From: Uliginosibacterium paludis
GTDB taxonomy: Bacteria; Pseudomonadota; Gammaproteobacteria; Burkholderiales; Rhodocyclaceae
Reading direction: 5' to 3'
DNA length: 64,000 nt
Assembly: GCF_039631355.1 (NCBI RefSeq)
Contig: NZ_JBDIVF010000004.1
Coordinates: 1 to 64,000, forward strand
The position numbers were made by a program, and so were the translations under genes. Shown in pieces: positions 59,418 to 64,000 of this stretch. Position 1 is the stretch's first letter, and each line of letters starts with the position of its first letter. The notes below the pieces were generated by a model. It was not told the DNA's origin. It saw nothing but the letters and a program-made list of their open reading frames with translations, and made no database searches.

Positions 59418-60407
59418 TCAGGGGCGGCGCGGCACGAGGCGCAGCGCCTGATCCGCGCCGGTCTCGACCCGCAAGCCGTGCAGGGCCGCGATGCTCTGGA
59501 GCGAGCGCTCCGGCTGATCCACCAGATAGCTGCCCGAGATGCGCAGGCTGGCGATGCGTTCATCACAGCGGATCGGCCTGCCCGACTGCGCGGCGAGTTC
59601 GCTCGCGAAGCGGGCCAGCGGCATGTCCAGCACCACCAGCTGGCCGCGCGTCCAGGCCTCGTCACCCGCCTGCGCAGCGGCGGGTGTGCCGCGCGCCTCC
59701 GCCGAGAAGCGCACCCGCTGGCCTGCCACCAAGCGCAAGGGCGGCAAGGCGCCCTGCGGCTGCGAGAGCTCCACCGCGTGTTCCTGAACGGCGAGCGTCG
59801 TGCCGGTGGCATCCTGCTGCAGCGTGAAACGGGTGCCCAGCGGCCGCACCACACCATCCCGCGCCAGCACCTGCAGCGGCCGCGGGGCGGCCGCATGGGC
59901 CGGATCATGCCCGCTCACCACCTGCAGCGATCCCGTCTGAAGGATCAGGCGCCGCTGCGCCGCATCGAAACTCACGCCTACCCGGCTCGCCGAGCCCAGC
60001 AAGAGCCGGGTACCGTCCGCCAGCTGCAGCTCGCGCCGCTCACCCGGCGCGGTGGCCAGCCACTCGACCTTCGCTTCGGTGGCGGCCTGCATCCACAGAA
60101 AGCTCAGCCCGCAGAGGAATGCCAGCCCCGCCCAGAGCGCCACGCGCCGGCTCTTGCGGGACGCGACCGCGCCCAGCGCATGCCGGGACTGGGCAGGCGC
60201 CTGCCGGAGCAGGCCCTGCATGCGCTCGACCCGCGACCAGGCGCTGCGGTGCTCGGGCGAGCTGTCGTGCCAGCGCTGCCATTCGGCACGGTCGCCCGCA
60301 TGCGCATCCTCGGCGCACAGGCGCACATACCAGGCTGCAGCGGCCTCCAGATGCGCGTCAGCATCCGGCTGACTGCCCCGGGCGCTGCTCACAGGCAGCG
60401 CAGGCAT
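59418..60407 (-). CDS. FecR-type anti-sigma/transducer protein
   Basis: The 329-residue protein overlaps the sigma-factor gene by 19 bases. The cytoplasmic N terminus has the DUF4880-type sigma-binding start (AAAWYVRLCAEDAHAGDRAE). A single membrane helix (VALWAGLAFLCGLSFLW, about 90-107) leads to a periplasmic FecR domain (GERRELQLADGTRLLLGSAS). It would relay receptor occupancy to the sigma factor. The 200 bases between it and the receptor hold no gene. Confidence 0.92.
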   Translation of the reverse strand: MPALPVSSARGSQPDADAHLEAAAAWYVRLCAEDAHAGDRAEWQRWHDSSPEHRSAWSRVERMQGLLRQAPAQSRHALGAVASRKSRRVALWAGLAFLCGLSFLWMQAATEAKVEWLATAPGERRELQLADGTRLLLGSASRVGVSFDAAQRRLILQTGSLQVVSGHDPAHAAAPRPLQVLARDGVVRPLGTRFTLQQDATGTTLAVQEHAVELSQPQGALPPLRLVAGQRVRFSAEARGTPAAAQAGDEAWTRGQLVVLDMPLARFASELAAQSGRPIRCDERIASLRISGSYLVDQPERSLQSIAALHGLRVETGADQALRLVPRRP

Positions 60408-60880
60408 TGCAGCACGGCCTTGTGCATGTATTTCTTGACGCTGCTGACCGAGACACCCAGCTCGAGCGCGATCTCGGCATAACTCAGGCCGTCGAGCTGC
60501 GAGAGCAGGAAAGCCTGGCGCGCCCTGGCGCCCAGGCCATCGAGCATGCGGTCGATCTCGCAGAGGGTTTCGAGCAGGATCGCGCGCTCCTCGAGCGAGG
60601 GCTGGCTGGCTTCGGGCAGCATGGCCAGCTCGGCCAGCCAGGCCCGCTCGAGATCCTGACGACGGAAATGATCGACCAGCAGACCGCGCGCGATGGTGGC
60701 CAGGTAGTGGCGGGGCTGGGCGAGCTCGGGCGGCCGCTCACCGGCCTGCAGGATGCGCAGGAAGGTGTCGTGCGCGAAATCGGCGGCCCGATCCGAACAC
60801 TGCCCGAGGCGCCCCCGCAACCATCCGGTGAGCCAGGAATGGTGTTCGCGGTAGAGGCCTTCGTGTGTCTGGGCAAGCAT
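60389..60880 (-). CDS. ECF sigma factor, FecI type
   Basis: The 163-residue sigma-70-family factor has region 2 with DRAADFAHDTFLRILQ and YLATIARGLLVDHFRRQDLE, and region 4 with QAFLLSQLDGLSYAEIALEL, then VSVSSVKKYMHKAV. It is first in a run with the FecR protein and the receptor, as in the ferric-citrate (Fec) system. A Fur-box-like site lies 26 bases upstream of the start, suggesting expression in iron limitation. Confidence 0.93.
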   Translation of the reverse strand: MLAQTHEGLYREHHSWLTGWLRGRLGQCSDRAADFAHDTFLRILQAGERPPELAQPRHYLATIARGLLVDHFRRQDLERAWLAELAMLPEASQPSLEERAILLETLCEIDRMLDGLGARARQAFLLSQLDGLSYAEIALELGVSVSSVKKYMHKAVLQCLRCL

Positions 60881-60905
60881 TGCAGTCGGACAGCAGTGAT
60901 AAGTT

Positions 60906-60924
60906 GAGAACGATTATCATTTGC
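60906..60924 (-). promoter_or_regulatory. Fur-box-like site
   Basis: GAGAACGATTATCATTTGC agrees with the 19-base Fur consensus (GATAATGATAATCATTATC) at about 13 positions, including the GATTATCATT core. It is placed upstream of the sigma-factor start and fits iron control of the whole cluster. Confidence 0.75.
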
Positions 60925-60993
60925 TACATCCATTTTCACAAGAGGCGGGGCTCGATCCCGTCACGCCCGTCCGCGTTCTCCGGCGCCCTGCCC

Positions 60994-62796
60994 TCAGGCC
61001 GTCTCGTGGACGCCGCCCTGTGCAGGAAGGCGGGCCCCGATCGGCGGGACCTCGTCCGGATCGATATGCACATCGATCAGGCATGGCCCTTCCAGCTCAG
61101 CGAACACGGAGGGGTCAAAGGCCTGCAACGCGTCAATGTCGGGAATGCTGAAGGCTTTGAGCCCCATCGCACGCGCCATGGCGGCGAAGTCGACCGGAGG
61201 CAGCGCATGCCCGATGGATTCCGCCCGCGCCAGCTGCTGGCCGTGCCGCACCATGCCGAGCGAGGAATCGTTGAGCACCAGCCAGATCACCGGCAGATTG
61301 AGCGCGAGGGCGACCGTCATCTCCTGCCCGTTCATGAGCAGACTGCCGTCCCCGGTCAGGCACAGCGTCGGGCGCAGCGGATCGGCGATGGCGTAGCCGA
61401 CCGATGCGGCAATCGCCCAGCCCATCGGCGCGAAATCGGTCAGCACGCGCAACCAGCTGCGATCGCCATAGCGGCTGTCACGCAACACGCCGGGCGCCCG
61501 CAGATGCCGGCCCGAATCCCGCCGCTCGGCTACATGCAGGCGATTGACAGCCCAGGCCGTGCTGTTGCCGGCGTCGGCCACCACCCGGACCTGCGAGGGC
61601 AGACGGGCCGAGAGGTAATCCATCAGGCTCGAAGGCGGTACGCTGGCCTGCCCGTTCCGGTTGGCCGGGGGCCAGTCCATCATGCGGCGCGCGGCCAGCG
61701 AATCCTTCGCTGCGGCGGGCAAACCGCCCGGCCCGGGCAGCACGTTCTCGAGCAGGCTGGCCAGGATGCGGCTCACATTGCCTTGCACATGCAGCCGGGC
61801 CATCGGCGTGCCGAGCAGGTTCGCCTCGCGCTCATCGATGTGGATCAGGCGGTCATTGAGCAGCAGCGAAGACCAGCCGCCGCTGCGCCATTCGCTGACC
61901 CGCAGGCCGAAGGCGAGCGTCACGCCCTGCGCCGGCCTGAGCAGGGCCATCGCCTCGGGGTGGCCGGCATAGCCGATCACGCCGCGATAGAGCGGATGAC
62001 CGGGATTGATCAGGCCCTTGGCATCAGGCGTGGTGATGAAGGGCACGCCCAGTTTCTCGACGAACTGCATCATCCGCGGCATGACGACCGAGGGCAGCGG
62101 CCCGAGCACCACCGCGGCCACTGCGGTATCGCCCAGAATGGCGAGCAGCTCCCGCAGCGCTTCCTCATCCACCAGACGGGGCGGTCTGGACAGCACTTCA
62201 AGATGCGCGCCCGGCATGCGGGTCACCAGACTGCGCTGGATATCCACCGGAATCGCGATATGCGCCGGGCAGGACGTGCGACAGGCATGGAGCAGCGCGG
62301 CCGAGATCTTCACCTCGGCCTGATCGGGGTGGGACAGCAGGCTGCTATAGCAGCAGAAACTGCCGTAGATTCCGGGAATGTCGATCGCGCTGGCTTCCGA
62401 AGCCTGCAGGGGATGGCGGCCGAACATCGGCAGCGCCGCTTGCCCGGTGATCGCCAGCAGCGGAATGCGGTTGTCGGCCGCATTGGCCACGCCGGTCATC
62501 ATGTTCGTGGCAGCCGGGCCCGAGCCGGAGAGACACACGCCCGGCAGCCCCGTTTCGCGCGACCAGGCATCCGCCATGAAAGCCGCCCCCGACTCGTGCC
62601 GGGCCACGACCAGCTCCAGCCCGCCGCGCCGGCGGCTGCGCGCGATCGCGTCCAGCACCGGCTCGATGGCGCTTCCCGGCACCCCGAAGACGGTATTCAC
62701 ACCGATCTGCTCGATGTAATGAACGAGGAGATCGGCCACATTCCAGGCCATGGGCGATGGCCTCCCGCCGCCCTCCGTTGCGTCAGGGATTTTCAT
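60994..62796 (-). CDS. ThDP-dependent enzyme of the acetolactate-synthase family
   Basis: The 600-residue enzyme follows an AGGAG site. The N-terminal pyrimidine-binding half includes NTVFGVPGSAIEPVLDAI, with a conserved glutamate in VVARHESGAAFMA. The C-terminal half has the ThDP/Mg motif GDGSLLMNGQEMTV ending in NDSSLGM. Motifs place it with acetolactate synthase-like and related decarboxylases, without an accompanying regulatory subunit. The substrate cannot be told; a biosynthetic acetolactate synthase is unlikely given its solitary position. Confidence 0.88.
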   Translation of the reverse strand: MKIPDATEGGGRPSPMAWNVADLLVHYIEQIGVNTVFGVPGSAIEPVLDAIARSRRRGGLELVVARHESGAAFMADAWSRETGLPGVCLSGSGPAATNMMTGVANAADNRIPLLAITGQAALPMFGRHPLQASEASAIDIPGIYGSFCCYSSLLSHPDQAEVKISAALLHACRTSCPAHIAIPVDIQRSLVTRMPGAHLEVLSRPPRLVDEEALRELLAILGDTAVAAVVLGPLPSVVMPRMMQFVEKLGVPFITTPDAKGLINPGHPLYRGVIGYAGHPEAMALLRPAQGVTLAFGLRVSEWRSGGWSSLLLNDRLIHIDEREANLLGTPMARLHVQGNVSRILASLLENVLPGPGGLPAAAKDSLAARRMMDWPPANRNGQASVPPSSLMDYLSARLPSQVRVVADAGNSTAWAVNRLHVAERRDSGRHLRAPGVLRDSRYGDRSWLRVLTDFAPMGWAIAASVGYAIADPLRPTLCLTGDGSLLMNGQEMTVALALNLPVIWLVLNDSSLGMVRHGQQLARAESIGHALPPVDFAAMARAMGLKAFSIPDIDALQAFDPSVFAELEGPCLIDVHIDPDEVPPIGARLPAQGGVHETA

Positions 62797-62880
62797 GTCC
62801 GGCTCCTGATGAATGCGCCCTGCTGCGGGCGTCTTTTCATCCTGAGCGTTGCCTGCGGCGGCTGCCCGGCGCGCTGCCCC

Positions 62881-63132
62881 TCAGGACCTGTCGTCCCCCG
62901 GCGACAGCGCGGCCACGCCCGTCTGCACCAGCAATGCCCGACCGGCCGCGGTGAGGCCCACGCATTCGCGTCGCGGCTCCCGCTGCCATTCGATCAGCCC
63001 CAGCGCCGCAAGCGGATGCAGTTCGCGCAGCAGTACGCTCATCGGCCAGCCCAGCTGCTTGCGCAGGCGTGCGACCGGCTGCGGCTCGGGGCCGGCGAGC
63101 GCCAGCAGGATCGCCGCAGGCAGATCATTCAT
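62881..63132 (-). CDS. Small winged-helix protein
   Basis: The 83-residue protein starts at 63132, overlapping the oxidoreductase stop by eight bases. It has a compact winged-helix pattern: LPAAILLALAGPEPQPVARL, then LGWPMSVLLRELHPLAALGL and the wing IEWQREPRRECVGLTAAGRA. A DNA-binding regulator coupled to the oxidoreductase gene is a fair reading. It might regulate, or be needed for, that enzyme. Confidence 0.7.
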   Translation of the reverse strand: MNDLPAAILLALAGPEPQPVARLRKQLGWPMSVLLRELHPLAALGLIEWQREPRRECVGLTAAGRALLVQTGVAALSPGDDRS

Positions 63133-64000
63133 CGGTGCTACGAGAGAGGCGGACGGGGATCGATTTCGACGCCGGGGTGCGCGCAATGTCGGCCAACGCG
63201 CCGAGCGGAACAAGCGGATTCGTCTCGGGGAAATAGCTCGCCAGACAGCCCTGCGGAATGTCATGGACCACCAGCAGGAAGCGCTTCACCGTGCGCTCGC
63301 CATCGTCCCAGATGCTGGTGATGTCCACCCACTCGCCGTCCTGCATGCCGAGGCGGGCCAGGTCGTCCCGATTGATGAAGCAGACCCGGCGATGCCCGTA
63401 CACACCGCGATAGCGGTCATCGAGGCCATACACCGTGGTGTTGTACTGATCGTGGCTGCGCACCGTCATCAGGCGGAAATCGGCTGCCGGCAACGTGGGC
63501 AGCGGATGGGGCATGAAGCGCGCACGGCCGCCCTCGGTCTGCCAGCGCCGCTCGCGCGCGCTGTTGCCGAGATAGAAGCCGCCGGGCGCCGCGAGCCGGC
63601 GGTTGAAGTCCTGAAAACCGTCGACGACCTCCGCGATGCGGTCGCGGATGCGGGCGTAGTCTTCCACCAGCCACAGCCAGGGCGTGCGGCTCGCCGGCAG
63701 CACCGCCTGCGCCAGCCGGGCGACGATGGCCGGTTCGGAGAGCAGGTGCGGCGAAGCCGGCGGGTTCATGCCGCGCGAGAGATGGACCATGCTCATGGAA
63801 TCCTCGACCGTCACGCCCTGCGGCCCGCTGGCCTGCAGGTCGACTTCGGTCCGCCCCAGACAGGGCAGGATCAGCGCCTGGCGGCCATGAACCAGATGCG
63901 AGCGGTTGAGCTTGGTCGTGACCTGCACGGTGAGTTCGCAGCGTCGCAATGCGGCCCGGGTCTGTTCCGTATCCGGCGCCGCCGCCGCAAAGTTGCCACC
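63125..64000 (-). CDS. Molybdopterin oxidoreductase alpha subunit (YdeP type), partial
   Basis: The frame is open to the right edge of the window, so only the C-terminal 291 codons are seen. Segments such as GGNFAAAAPDTEQTRAALRR and TTKLNRSHLVHGRQALILPC, and the molybdopterin-dinucleotide domain (RLMTVRSHDQYNTTVYGLDD), are characteristic of the YdeP/FdhF-like family. In enterobacteria YdeP is linked with acid resistance. The N-terminal iron-sulfur and catalytic parts are outside the window. The next gene downstream encodes a winged-helix protein. Confidence 0.9.
   Translation of the reverse strand, partial: GGNFAAAAPDTEQTRAALRRCELTVQVTTKLNRSHLVHGRQALILPCLGRTEVDLQASGPQGVTVEDSMSMVHLSRGMNPPASPHLLSEPAIVARLAQAVLPASRTPWLWLVEDYARIRDRIAEVVDGFQDFNRRLAAPGGFYLGNSARERRWQTEGGRARFMPHPLPTLPAADFRLMTVRSHDQYNTTVYGLDDRYRGVYGHRRVCFINRDDLARLGMQDGEWVDITSIWDDGERTVKRFLLVVHDIPQGCLASYFPETNPLVPLGALADIARTPASKSIPVRLSRSTDE

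Overview
The window looks like a chromosomal segment of a GC-rich betaproteobacterium, probably Rhodocyclales or Burkholderiales. The pointers are the gene families on the right-hand side, the codon use, and a large integron with closely related attC sites. The genus cannot be named from sequence alone.

Positions 167-24613 hold an initiator tRNA gene and an island of about 24.4 kb inserted at its 3' end. The last 19 bases of the tRNA (225-243) are repeated at 24595-24613. A strong hairpin terminator, probably the tRNA gene's original one, follows the second copy. The left part of the island has a large serine recombinase gene running into the tRNA, a long gene-free structured stretch (about 2.1-4.1 kb) and one conserved hypothetical gene (4136-4855). 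The rest (about 4.9-24.25 kb) is a complete integron. The integrase intI (23217-24251, plus strand) stands beside attI, and about 31 cassettes lie leftwards on the minus strand, separated by attC sites. Most attC sites belong to three related subtypes; a few are divergent. The cassettes encode small proteins: lipoproteins, secreted and membrane proteins, a site-2-protease-like peptidase, ankyrin and TPR proteins, a nuclease-like protein and several resembling immunity proteins. One cassette has no gene, one gene is reversed, two cassettes look fused, and the last is truncated. An IS110-family (IS1111-group) element sits inside one attC. Its downstream non-coding region carries short copies of both insertion junctions, as expected if it encodes a guide RNA.

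Right of the island is a tyrosine-integrase remnant, then resident chromosome. Two operons together make a pyrimidine uptake and reductive degradation system. One (25057-29852) has a RutR-type regulator and an NMT1-type ABC importer. The other (38244-46652) runs from uracil reduction (preT, preA) through dihydropyrimidinase, carbamoyl-beta-alanine amidohydrolase, omega-aminotransferase and a CoA-acylating semialdehyde dehydrogenase. Each has a RutR-like operator upstream. Between them are a small NRPS of unusual domain order, a diguanylate cyclase, a MipA/OmpV-type outer membrane protein and a chemoreceptor.

Beyond that come a gamma-glutamyltransferase lipoprotein, a small secreted protein and a second chemoreceptor. 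Next is a five-gene iron-type cluster: a Fur-box-like site, ECF sigma factor, FecR-type anti-sigma factor, TonB-dependent receptor with a signalling domain, M16 protease and YddA-like ABC transporter. It resembles the E. coli yddAB-pqqL and Pectobacterium Fus protein-import systems, with surface signalling added. The window ends with a ThDP-dependent enzyme, a small winged-helix protein and a molybdopterin oxidoreductase cut by the edge.
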